From JBMDXB01 sp048594975 (GTDB taxonomy: Bacteria; Acidobacteriota; Vicinamibacteria; Vicinamibacterales; 2-12-FULL-66-21), in NCBI GenBank assembly GCA_048594975.1, contig JBMDXQ010000072.1, positions 1 to 12,813 on the forward strand: DNA of 12,813 bases. The letters run 5' to 3'. Shown here one piece after another: positions 1 to 6,078 of the stretch. The first letter of the stretch is position 1. Each line of letters opens with the position of its first letter. Under the pieces are notes generated by a model. That model did not search any database. It was not told the DNA's origin and worked only from the letters and a program-made list of their open reading frames with translations. A program made the position numbers and the translations under genes.

Positions 1-435
<435 letters not shown>

Positions 436-643
436 AAGTGGTCGTCCGCCGTCGCGCGACGCGCGAAGCGGAAACAACTCGTTTAACGTTGATCGCCTGT
501 TGACAATGGCTCTCTAACGTTGTTCAGTTCGTCAAGTGTGAGTGGTTCGAAGCCCGCCCCGGTGGTGAACTGACACCCCGAGACAGTTGCAGCCAGGAAC
601 ATCGTCCGCGCTGCGGCAACGCCACCCGCTGATACTCGACGGG

Positions 644-689
644 TCCGACTCGCCGGTGCACCCCCCGAGGGTGCACCGGACGAGACGGA
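644..689 (-). other. Strong hairpin in the rRNA leader, just after boxA
   Basis: An 11-bp perfect inverted repeat, CCGGTGCACCC (653-663) and GGGTGCACCGG (669-679), encloses a 5-nt loop. Past a one-base bulge at 680 the stem continues as CTCG (649-652) with CGAG (681-684). After one mismatch it continues as TCCG (644-647) with CGGA (686-689). In the minus-strand transcript it lies about 20 nt after the boxA-like motif. No U-tract follows, so it does not look like a terminator. It could be a leader processing or antitermination element, but its role is inferred from position only. Confidence 0.7.
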
Positions 690-711
690 AGTGCTTGCAC
701 GTTCTATCCAG

Positions 712-723
712 TTTTCAAAGAAC
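712..723 (-). promoter_or_regulatory. boxA-like antitermination motif
   Basis: The minus strand reads GTTCTTTGAAAACTGGATA at this point. This closely resembles the boxA element of many rRNA leaders, which recruits NusB/NusE(S10) so that polymerase reads through the untranslated operon. It lies about 50 nt downstream of the expected start of the second promoter, a normal place for boxA. The motif match is seen directly; function is inferred from position. Confidence 0.65.
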
Positions 724-778
724 CGAATCCCGCGTCGCGCCCCCTTCCGGCACGATCCGTCGTCAGGGGAACCTTTCA

Positions 779-807
779 ATCTTACGGATCCACCTTCCTC
801 CTGTCAA
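779..807 (-). promoter_or_regulatory. rRNA promoter P2 (sigma70-type)
   Basis: On the minus strand there is a perfect -35 TTGACA (807 to 802), a 17-bp spacer and TAAGAT (784 to 779) as a -10 with 4 of 6 consensus bases. Transcription would start near 772, about 50 nt before the boxA-like motif. It is the downstream member of a tandem pair, as in many rRNA operons. Confidence 0.6.
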
Positions 808-939
808 CCCTGGCCCCTTTTTCGGCGTCGCGGCATCGCTCCCGATGACACACGCGCCGAGGCGGCTGAGGGATTTGCGAGCTTCAGGAGGTCACGGCAG
901 CCTCACTGGCCGCCGGCAAGATCACGCTCGGTAACGAGC

Positions 940-969
940 AATATACCGGGCCTGATCGGGGAGTGTCAA
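940..969 (-). promoter_or_regulatory. rRNA promoter P1 (sigma70-type)
   Basis: On the minus strand there is a perfect -35 TTGACA (969 to 964), an 18-bp spacer and TATATT (945 to 940), a -10 with 5 of 6 consensus bases. Transcription would start near 933. This is the best promoter in the window and suits a heavily transcribed rRNA operon. The expected start base cannot be fixed from sequence alone. Confidence 0.75.
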
Positions 970-1006
970 CCGCGGCCGTTTCCCTGCTGGCTGAACGCGG
1001 TCGTGC

Positions 1007-1046
1007 AAAAACACGGAGGCCACCGACCAAGGTGAGCACGGTCGGT
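1007..1046 (-). terminator. Possible weak terminator after tyrS
   Basis: Reading the minus strand from tyrS, a 7-bp stem ACCGACC (1046-1040) / GGTCGGT (1028-1022) with an 11-nt loop is followed after 10 nt by TTTTT (1011-1007). The T-run is too far from the stem for a classical intrinsic terminator. The element sits where one is expected, between the tyrS stop and rRNA promoter P1. Confidence 0.3.
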
Positions 1047-1111
1047 TCCGACGCGTAAACCATGTTTTGCCATGGAGTTGCACGGCCGCGGAACACGGCC
1101 GGCCGGTGCCC

Positions 1112-2392
1112 TTAGCGGTTTCGCCTGACCCGCACCAGCCGGCGTTCGCGCTGGCCCTTGCGGAGCACGAACAACTCTCCCTCGATTGCCCGCTCGAGCG
1201 GGATGCGCGCCTTCTCGTTGGTCACCCGCTCGTCGTTCACGTAGAATCCGCCGCCCCTGATCAGCCGCACCGCCGCGCTGGTCGACGGCTCGAGGTCCGC
1301 CGCCGCGATGAATCGCGTCACGGCGATGCCGTCATCGCCGAACTCCTCGCGGCCCAACTCCACCGACGGCACGTCGTCGAACACCATCAAAATGTCGTCT
1401 TTCGACGCGCCGCGCAGGTCGCCGCCGAAGAGCAGCGCCGAGGCGCGCGCGGCGCGGCGGCGGTCCTCCTCGCCGTGCACGAGGTCGGTGACGTGCTGCG
1501 CGAGCGCGCGCTGCGCCTCGCGCTTCTCAGGCTCCCGCACTGCGACCGCCGCGAGCCCGGCGATTGCCGGCTCGTCGAGGAACGTGAAGAACTTCAGGTA
1601 CCGCACCACGTCGCGGTCGTCGGTGTTCAGCCAGAACTGGTAGAAGCGGAAAGGCGACGTTCGTGCCGGATCGAGCCATACGGCACCCGCCTCGGTCTTC
1701 CCGAACTTCGCGCCCGACGACGTCGTCATCAGCGGCCACACGAGGCCGTGGGCCTTTTTGCCGCGCAGCTTTCGAATCAGGTCGATGCCGGCGGTGATGT
1801 TGCCCCACTGGTCGCTCCCGCCCATCTGCAGCGTGCACCCGTAACGGTCGTACAGCTGGAGGAAGTCGTACGCCTGAAGCACCAGGTAGCTGAACTCGGT
1901 ATAGGAGATGCCTTCTTCGCCCTCCAGGCGGCGGTTCACCGACTCCTTCTGGAGCATGTAATTCACGGTGAAGTGCTTGCCCACGTCCCGCAGGAACGTG
2001 AGCACATCGATGCCGCCCAGCCAGGTGGCGTTGTCGACGATGCGCGCGCCGTTCTCAGGTGCGTCGAAGTCGAGGAACTGCGCGAGCTGTTCGCGGATGC
2101 CGGCCACGTTCGCGTTCACCTGTTCCGGGGAGAGCAGCACTCGCTCCTGCGACTTCCCGCTCGGGTCGCCGATCATGCCCGTGCCGCCGCCGACGATCGC
2201 GATCGGAGTGTGGCCGAAGCGCTGCAGTCGCGCCAGCCCCATCACGGTCAGCAGCGAGCCCGCGTGCAGGCTCGACGCGGTGGGATCGAAGCCGATGTAC
2301 GCGGTCACGCGGCCGGTCGTCAGAGCCTCGCGGAGGCCTTCCGTGGCGTCGTACAACATGCCGCGCCACTCGAACTCGCGGAAGAGGTCCAT
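1112..2392 (-). CDS. tyrS: Tyrosyl-tRNA synthetase
   Basis: Cytoplasmic class I aminoacyl-tRNA synthetase that activates tyrosine with ATP and charges tRNA-Tyr. The 426-aa length is usual for the bacterial enzyme. Seen in the protein: YIGFDPTASSLHAGS at 32-46, containing the HIGH-type ATP motif (HAGS, 43-46); GGSDQWGNI at 191-199; and the KMSKS-type loop KFGKT at 229-233. The C-terminal part (about 355-425) fits an S4 RNA-binding domain. The ATG at 2392 is preferred because it puts the HIGH motif at almost the same place as in E. coli TyrS (start near residue 45). No clear Shine-Dalgarno precedes it. The start lies only 29 bp from the divergent phosphoesterase gene, and the rRNA operon follows downstream in the same direction. 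Regulation by a T-box cannot be present, since there is no room for a leader. Confidence 0.97.
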   Translation of the reverse strand: MDLFREFEWRGMLYDATEGLREALTTGRVTAYIGFDPTASSLHAGSLLTVMGLARLQRFGHTPIAIVGGGTGMIGDPSGKSQERVLLSPEQVNANVAGIREQLAQFLDFDAPENGARIVDNATWLGGIDVLTFLRDVGKHFTVNYMLQKESVNRRLEGEEGISYTEFSYLVLQAYDFLQLYDRYGCTLQMGGSDQWGNITAGIDLIRKLRGKKAHGLVWPLMTTSSGAKFGKTEAGAVWLDPARTSPFRFYQFWLNTDDRDVVRYLKFFTFLDEPAIAGLAAVAVREPEKREAQRALAQHVTDLVHGEEDRRRAARASALLFGGDLRGASKDDILMVFDDVPSVELGREEFGDDGIAVTRFIAAADLEPSTSAAVRLIRGGGFYVNDERVTNEKARIPLERAIEGELFVLRKGQRERRLVRVRRNR

Positions 2393-2421
2393 CGGCGAAT
2401 CACGTTACCATACGGACAGCG

Positions 2422-3261
2422 ATGCCAAGGCCGTCCGCCGGAGTGTCGCGGCGCGATCTGTTGCGAGGGCTGGCCGCTGCCGGGATCGGTCTCGCGACCG
2501 GCGCCGGGTCGTACGGCTACGCCTACGAGCGCCATCACATCTCCGTCACCCGCCAGACGATGGAGGTCTCCGGCCTGCCGCTCGCGCACGCCGGGCTGCG
2601 GATCGGCTTTCTCACCGACCTGCACCGCAGTCACACGGGGACGCACGCCATGGTCGCCAGGGCGGTCGAACTGGTGATGGCCGAGCGCCCCGACCTGATC
2701 GTCCTCGGGGGCGACTACGTCACCAACGGCGATCGCCGCTACATGGAGCCGGCCGCCGACGCGCTGTCACCCCTGTCCGCCCCGCACGGGGTGTTCGCGG
2801 TGATGGGTAACCATGACGATGATCGGCTGATGCCGACGGCGCTCACCGCCCGGCACTTCGCCGTGCTGCGCGACGCGCGGACGCGGGTGACGATCAACGG
2901 CGAGGGGCTCGACATCGCCGGCATCCGGTACTGGACGAATCGGGTCGCCGACATTACCCGCGTACTGCGCGGCGCCTCGCCGAACACGATGCTGCTCGCC
3001 CACACGCCGAAGCGCCTCGTCGAGGCGGCGGCGCTGTCGGTTCCGCTGATGCTGAGCGGCCATACGCACGGCGGCCAGATCGTCCTCCCCGCGATTGGCG
3101 CAATCGCCGCGCGCGAGTTCCCGGTCGTCGCCGGCGCGGCGCGCCGCGAGAACACGGCCGTGTTCGTCAGCCGCGGGGTCGGAACCGTTTACATCCCGGT
3201 CCGCCTCAGCTGCCCGCCGGAAGTCGCCATCCTCACGCTGAAGCCGCGGTTGCAGGCCTGA
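2422..3261 (+). CDS. Tat-exported metallophosphoesterase (YkuE/YaeI-like)
   Basis: A 279-aa calcineurin-like phosphoesterase with a twin-arginine signal. The N-terminus has SRRDLL (9-14) followed by a Gly/Ala-rich hydrophobic stretch to about 30, so the enzyme is probably exported folded. The metal-binding motifs appear in family order: D66-x-H68 in TDLH, GGD at 96-98, GNHD at 129-132, H194, and GHTHGGQ at 213-219. This pattern matches the B. subtilis YkuE / E. coli YaeI group. YkuE is a known Tat substrate of the cell wall. The substrate here is unknown; family members hydrolyse phosphodiester or pyrophosphate bonds and some act on lipid A precursors. The frame is open further upstream, but that part overlaps tyrS antisense, and ATG 2422 is the first start giving a proper Tat signal. 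Confidence 0.9.
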   Translation: MPRPSAGVSRRDLLRGLAAAGIGLATGAGSYGYAYERHHISVTRQTMEVSGLPLAHAGLRIGFLTDLHRSHTGTHAMVARAVELVMAERPDLIVLGGDYVTNGDRRYMEPAADALSPLSAPHGVFAVMGNHDDDRLMPTALTARHFAVLRDARTRVTINGEGLDIAGIRYWTNRVADITRVLRGASPNTMLLAHTPKRLVEAAALSVPLMLSGHTHGGQIVLPAIGAIAAREFPVVAGAARRENTAVFVSRGVGTVYIPVRLSCPPEVAILTLKPRLQA

Positions 3262-3290
3262 GTCTCCGCGTGCGACGCGCCGGATGAGAC

Positions 3291-3296
3291 TAGAAT
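3291..3296 (+). promoter_or_regulatory. Possible -10 element giving a leaderless mRNA
   Basis: TAGAAT (5 of 6 -10 consensus bases) ends 6 nt before the ATG at 3303. Transcription would then begin at or next to the start codon. There is no Shine-Dalgarno and no recognisable -35. This spacing resembles the TANNNT elements of leaderless genes in some other bacteria. It is suggestive only. Confidence 0.35.
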
Positions 3297-3302
3297 GCCG
3301 GG

Positions 3303-4628
3303 ATGGCTCTCATTCTGACTTCCAGGCGGCGGTTCCTGCGCGACGTCGCGGTGGCGGGCGCGGTCGCGCCGTTCATCCAGTTCCGCGGGCTCGCCCAGCG
3401 CAAGGTCCGCCACGCGGCAATCGGCGCCTCGGGCCAGGGATTCTCGGACATCAGCGCGTTCGCGAAGCACCCGGCGTTCGATCTCGCGGCCATCGCCGAC
3501 GTCGATCTGTGCACCATCGCGCGTGTCCAGCAGCTGTTCCCGAAGGTCCGCGTGTACCAGGACTGGCGTGAACTGCTGAAGCGCGAGAAGAACCAGATCG
3601 ATTCTCTCAACGTGTCCACCCCGGACCACATGCACGCGCCGATCGCAATGACGGCGATGAAGCTCGGCAAGCCCGTTTACGTGCAGAAGCCCCTGACCTC
3701 CACGCTCGCCGAGGCGCGCCGGCTGACAGAGTACGCACGGCGACGCGGCCTCGTCAGCCAGATGGGCATTCAGACCAGTTCGACTGTGCCGCAGCGGCTG
3801 GGCGAGGAAATGGTCCGCAGCGGGATGGTCGGCCGCATCCGGGAGGTGCACGTCTTCTCAAACAAGAACTGGGGCGAGGACGGCGTGCTGCCCGAGGGAG
3901 CCGACCCGGTGCCGCCGACGCTCGATTGGGACGGCTGGATCGGCAGCGCCCCGATGCGACCCTATCTCCGCGGCAAGTTCCACCCCGGCGAATGGCGCCG
4001 CCGCAAGGCGTTCGGCACGGGCACGCTCGGCGACATGGGGTGTCATATCTTCAGCCCCTCGTATCGGGCGCTGCGACTGACCTCGCCGCTGTCGATTACC
4101 TCGCACGGCCCGTCGCCGTCCGCCGACAACTGGGCCGTGCGCGCGAAGTTCCACTACGTGTTCCCGGGGACGCCGCTGACCGAGGGCAAGACGGTCGATT
4201 ACTGGTGGTACGACGGGACCGAGCTCCCCCCGGCGGCGCTCGTCGAACAGATCGGCGATCGCATGCCCCGACAGGGCAACATCTTCGTCGGCACCGACGG
4301 CGTCATCGTCCTGCCGCACGGTGGCGAGCCATTCGCGCTGCCGGCCGAGCGATTCAAGGACGCGAAGGCGCCGGAGGTCGAGCCGCGCGACCACTATGCG
4401 GAGTTCCTCGATGCCGTGCTTGCCGGCGGCAGCGCGCGGCCCTCGGCGAACTTCGACTACGCGGGGCCGCTGACCGAGACGGTGCTGCTCGGTAACGTGG
4501 CCGCGCATCATCCCGACGAAACGCTGGAGTTCGACGCGAAGGGCCTGAAGTTCCCGCGGAAGCCGCAGGCCGACGCGCTGCTGACACGTGCCTACCGGAA
4601 GCCCTGGCGCTTGAAGGAACTCACCTGA
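3303..4628 (+). CDS. Gfo/Idh/MocA-family oxidoreductase with Tat signal
   Basis: A 441-aa NAD(P)-dependent dehydrogenase-type protein, probably exported through Tat. The N-terminus has SRRRFLRD (7-14) and a hydrophobic stretch to about 25. The Rossmann part has the dinucleotide loop GASGQG (41-46) and STPDH (105-109). VQKP (127-130) corresponds to the EKP catalytic-lysine motif of the family. LGDMGCH (242-248) marks the C-terminal substrate domain; a Ser or Pro follows where many relatives have Asp after the His. Such proteins act on sugars or inositol-like compounds and are abundant in Acidobacteriota and Planctomycetota; some relatives are glycosidases with a tightly bound cofactor. The substrate cannot be named. 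It lies 41 nt after the phosphoesterase and may share its transcript. No Shine-Dalgarno is visible. Confidence 0.92.
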   Translation: MALILTSRRRFLRDVAVAGAVAPFIQFRGLAQRKVRHAAIGASGQGFSDISAFAKHPAFDLAAIADVDLCTIARVQQLFPKVRVYQDWRELLKREKNQIDSLNVSTPDHMHAPIAMTAMKLGKPVYVQKPLTSTLAEARRLTEYARRRGLVSQMGIQTSSTVPQRLGEEMVRSGMVGRIREVHVFSNKNWGEDGVLPEGADPVPPTLDWDGWIGSAPMRPYLRGKFHPGEWRRRKAFGTGTLGDMGCHIFSPSYRALRLTSPLSITSHGPSPSADNWAVRAKFHYVFPGTPLTEGKTVDYWWYDGTELPPAALVEQIGDRMPRQGNIFVGTDGVIVLPHGGEPFALPAERFKDAKAPEVEPRDHYAEFLDAVLAGGSARPSANFDYAGPLTETVLLGNVAAHHPDETLEFDAKGLKFPRKPQADALLTRAYRKPWRLKELT

Positions 4629-4648
4629 CCCCGGACTCGGGGTTCTTG
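4628..4648 (+). terminator. Probable intrinsic terminator after the oxidoreductase
   Basis: ACCCCG (4628-4633), loop GACT, then CGGGGT (4638-4643) forms a compact 6-bp stem. It is followed by a short T-rich tail (TTCTT, 4643-4647). It starts on the last base of the oxidoreductase stop codon. The tail is short, so termination may be partial. Confidence 0.5.
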
Positions 4649-4675
4649 ACTTCCAGTAGCCTCTTCGGGCATGAT
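4646..4675 (+). promoter_or_regulatory. Candidate promoter for the membrane methyltransferase
   Basis: TTGACT (4646-4651, 5 of 6 of the -35 consensus), an 18-bp spacer and CATGAT (4670-4675, 4 of 6 of the -10). A transcript would start near 4682 and give a leader of about 20 nt carrying the Shine-Dalgarno. The -35 overlaps the tail of the preceding terminator. Confidence 0.4.
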
Positions 4676-4692
4676 TTTGACCATTCAAATTT

Positions 4693-4696
4693 GGAG
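4693..4696 (+). promoter_or_regulatory. Ribosome binding site that decides the methyltransferase start
   Basis: GGAG ends 6 nt before the ATG at 4703. This favours that start over an in-frame ATG at 4671 or the open frame's TTG/ATG-side beginning near 4646, which would add a polar segment lacking family character. It is the clearest Shine-Dalgarno in the window. Confidence 0.7.
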
Positions 4697-4702
4697 ATTT
4701 GT

Positions 4703-5368
4703 ATGGTCAAATCACCCGGTCGTCGGCTCGGCCGCTTCTGCCTGGTCTGGACTCTCGTTTTCGGAGGCCTGTTCCTGATTTCGGGAGCGTGGAACGACCC
4801 CTGGCTCTGGACCTACGCGGCGGTCTGGGCGGCCACGCTCCTGTGGGCGGTGCTCGGCATCGAAGAGGACCTGGCCAACGAGCGCTTTCGCCCGCCCTCG
4901 CGCGGCGCCGATCGTGCCTGGCTGGCGGTCATTCAGGTGGTCGCCCTCGCGCACCTCGTCGTCGGCGCGCTCGACCTCGGGCGCTGGCACGTGGGGCAGG
5001 TACCCGAGAGCCTGCGTGGCACGGCCCTGGCCGGCATGGCGGCGGCCGCGATCCTGGTGTTCCGCGCGATGCACGCCAACCGGTTCTTCTCGTCGGTCGT
5101 GCGCATCCAGGACGACCGCGGTCACCGGGTCGTCGACAAGGGGCCGTACTCCGTGGTCAGGCACCCGGGTTACGCGGGGATGATTCCGCTCATGGCGTTG
5201 AGCGGCCTGGCGCTCGGATCCTGGCTGGCGTTCGGGTTCGGCGTCGTCTATGGCCTGCTGATCGCCCGGCGGACGCGGTTCGAAGACCGCTTCCTGCAGG
5301 CCAACCTCGCCGGGTATCGCGATTACGTGCGGCGGGTACCTTACCGGCTCGTGCCCGGAATCTGGTAA
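4703..5368 (+). CDS. Integral-membrane methyltransferase, isoprenylcysteine/phospholipid methyltransferase type
   Basis: A 221-aa multi-pass membrane protein. Hydrophobic segments lie at about 12-29, 34-52, 73-91, 107-121 and 160-188. The C-terminal half carries the family signature: GPYSVVRHPGY (147-157), then RFEDRFL (192-198) and GYRDY..VPYRLVP (204-218). In the ICMT/PEMT-like superfamily these regions bind S-adenosylmethionine and the isoprenoid or lipid substrate. The substrate is unknown. Bacterial members are often annotated as isoprenylcysteine carboxyl methyltransferases although no prenylated protein is known for them. The gene has its own likely promoter and Shine-Dalgarno. Its last 28 nt overlap the end of convergent purN. 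Confidence 0.85.
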   Translation: MVKSPGRRLGRFCLVWTLVFGGLFLISGAWNDPWLWTYAAVWAATLLWAVLGIEEDLANERFRPPSRGADRAWLAVIQVVALAHLVVGALDLGRWHVGQVPESLRGTALAGMAAAAILVFRAMHANRFFSSVVRIQDDRGHRVVDKGPYSVVRHPGYAGMIPLMALSGLALGSWLAFGFGVVYGLLIARRTRFEDRFLQANLAGYRDYVRRVPYRLVPGIW

Positions 5369-5370
5369 GG
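5339..5370. repeat. Inverted repeat carrying both stop codons of the convergent genes
   Basis: CCTTACC (5339-5345) and GGTAAGG (5364-5370) are a perfect 7-bp inverted repeat separated by 18 nt. The left arm holds the purN stop (TAA on the minus strand, 5343-5341). The right arm holds the methyltransferase stop (TAA, 5366-5368). The spacer has a smaller CCGG/CCGG pairing. No T-run follows on either side, so a classical bidirectional terminator is not shown. Confidence 0.5.
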
Positions 5371-6078
5371 CGTCGATCGGTCGAACAGGTCAAGGCGGGC
5401 GGGAGGGTGGTCGGCTGCGGCTTCCCGCGATGAGCCGGCAGCCGGGCCGATGAACCGGCGACCGTCGAGCCTCCAGCCGCCCGCCAGAATCAACCTGACG
5501 GCCTCGGGGTAGATCCGGTGCTCCTGCACGAGGATGCGGGCCGACAGGGTATCAACCGTGTCGTCGTCGCGGACCGGGACCGAAGCCTGGAGGACGATCG
5601 GCCCGGCATCGAGCTCGCGGGTCACGAGGTGGACCGTCGCCCCGGTGACCTTGACGCCGTGCTCGAGCGCCTGGCGCTGCGCCTCGACCCCTGGGAATGC
5701 AGGCAGCAGCGATGGGTGGATGTTCAGGATGGCGTTCGGAAACGCGTCCAACAACGGGGGGCCGATCAACCGCATGAACCCCGCCAGGCACACGATCGAG
5801 ACACGCCGGGCGTGAAGCGCCGCGGCCAGAGCCGCGTCGAAGGCGTCCCGCGACGAATACGCGCGGTGCTCCATCACCAGCGTTTCGATGCCCGCCGCGC
5901 GGGCGCGTTCGAGCCCGGCCGCCGCCGCACGGTTCGAGATGACGACGGCGACGCGCGCGGGGAGGCGCTGTTCGTGAACCGCCTCGATCAGCGCCTGCAG
6001 GTTCGTTCCGCGGCCCGAGATGAGGACCCCGAGGTTGGCGAGACCTTCGGCACCGGCCGCCGCAGCCTCGTCACTCAT
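5341..6078 (-). CDS. purN: Phosphoribosylglycinamide formyltransferase
   Basis: Cytoplasmic enzyme that transfers formyl from 10-formyl-tetrahydrofolate to GAR, giving FGAR, the third step of IMP synthesis. Key motifs are SGRGTN (21-26) for the phosphoribosyl group, NIHPSLLP (119-126) and TGATVH..TRELDAGP (145-160). Catalytic residues by comparison with E. coli N106/H108/D144 are N119, H121 and D157, a constant offset of 13. The 245-aa protein is longer than the usual 200-215 because of a 13-residue N-terminal extension and a polar tail after about 212. The ATG overlaps the purM stop by 8 nt, and GAAGG lies 8 nt upstream, so it is likely translationally coupled. Its final codons run into the convergent membrane methyltransferase. 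Confidence 0.96.
   Translation of the reverse strand: MSDEAAAAGAEGLANLGVLISGRGTNLQALIEAVHEQRLPARVAVVISNRAAAAGLERARAAGIETLVMEHRAYSSRDAFDAALAAALHARRVSIVCLAGFMRLIGPPLLDAFPNAILNIHPSLLPAFPGVEAQRQALEHGVKVTGATVHLVTRELDAGPIVLQASVPVRDDDTVDTLSARILVQEHRIYPEAVRLILAGGWRLDGRRFIGPAAGSSREAAADHPPARLDLFDRSTPYQIPGTSR

Larger units (their letters stand above)
436..933 (-). other. rRNA operon leader (non-coding)
   Basis: This is the roughly 500-nt stretch between the upstream rRNA promoter and the mature 16S 5' end. It has no credible gene: the open frames across it are short, run on both strands and match no family I recognise. In transcription order it holds the second promoter, a boxA-like motif, a long GC-rich hairpin and then about 200 nt of ordinary leader. 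The octamer TAACGTTG occurs twice (484-491 and 515-522, plus-strand reading), which may be chance. The RNase III processing stem cannot be drawn because its partner arm lies past the 3' end of 16S, outside the window. Confidence 0.7.

Noticed and set aside
506..535. Third rRNA promoter with TTGACG near 535 on the minus strand
   Set aside because: At 16-18 bp spacing the -10 would be AGAGCC or similar, with almost no consensus bases.
539..570. tRNA-like T-arm (GGTTCGAAGCCCG) on the plus strand in the rRNA leader
   Set aside because: The arm flanking the TTCGAA loop does not pair, and no acceptor, D or anticodon arm can be placed around it.
483..1096. Short open frames across the rRNA leader on both strands
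   Set aside because: They overlap each other and the promoters, lack Shine-Dalgarno sites and have no recognisable protein character.
1080..1111. GC-rich hairpin just after the tyrS stop as a terminator
   Set aside because: The GGCCG/CGGCC arms pair only with a bulge and no T-run follows.
1067..2677. A 536-codon open frame on the plus strand opposite tyrS
   Set aside because: It covers a complete tyrS and runs into the phosphoesterase in the wrong frame. Its composition is Arg/Ala/His-rich and domain-free.
4677..4705. Alternative promoter TTGACC before the methyltransferase
   Set aside because: Its -10 (TTGTAT or GTATGG) would overlap the start codon and begin transcription inside the gene, losing the good Shine-Dalgarno.
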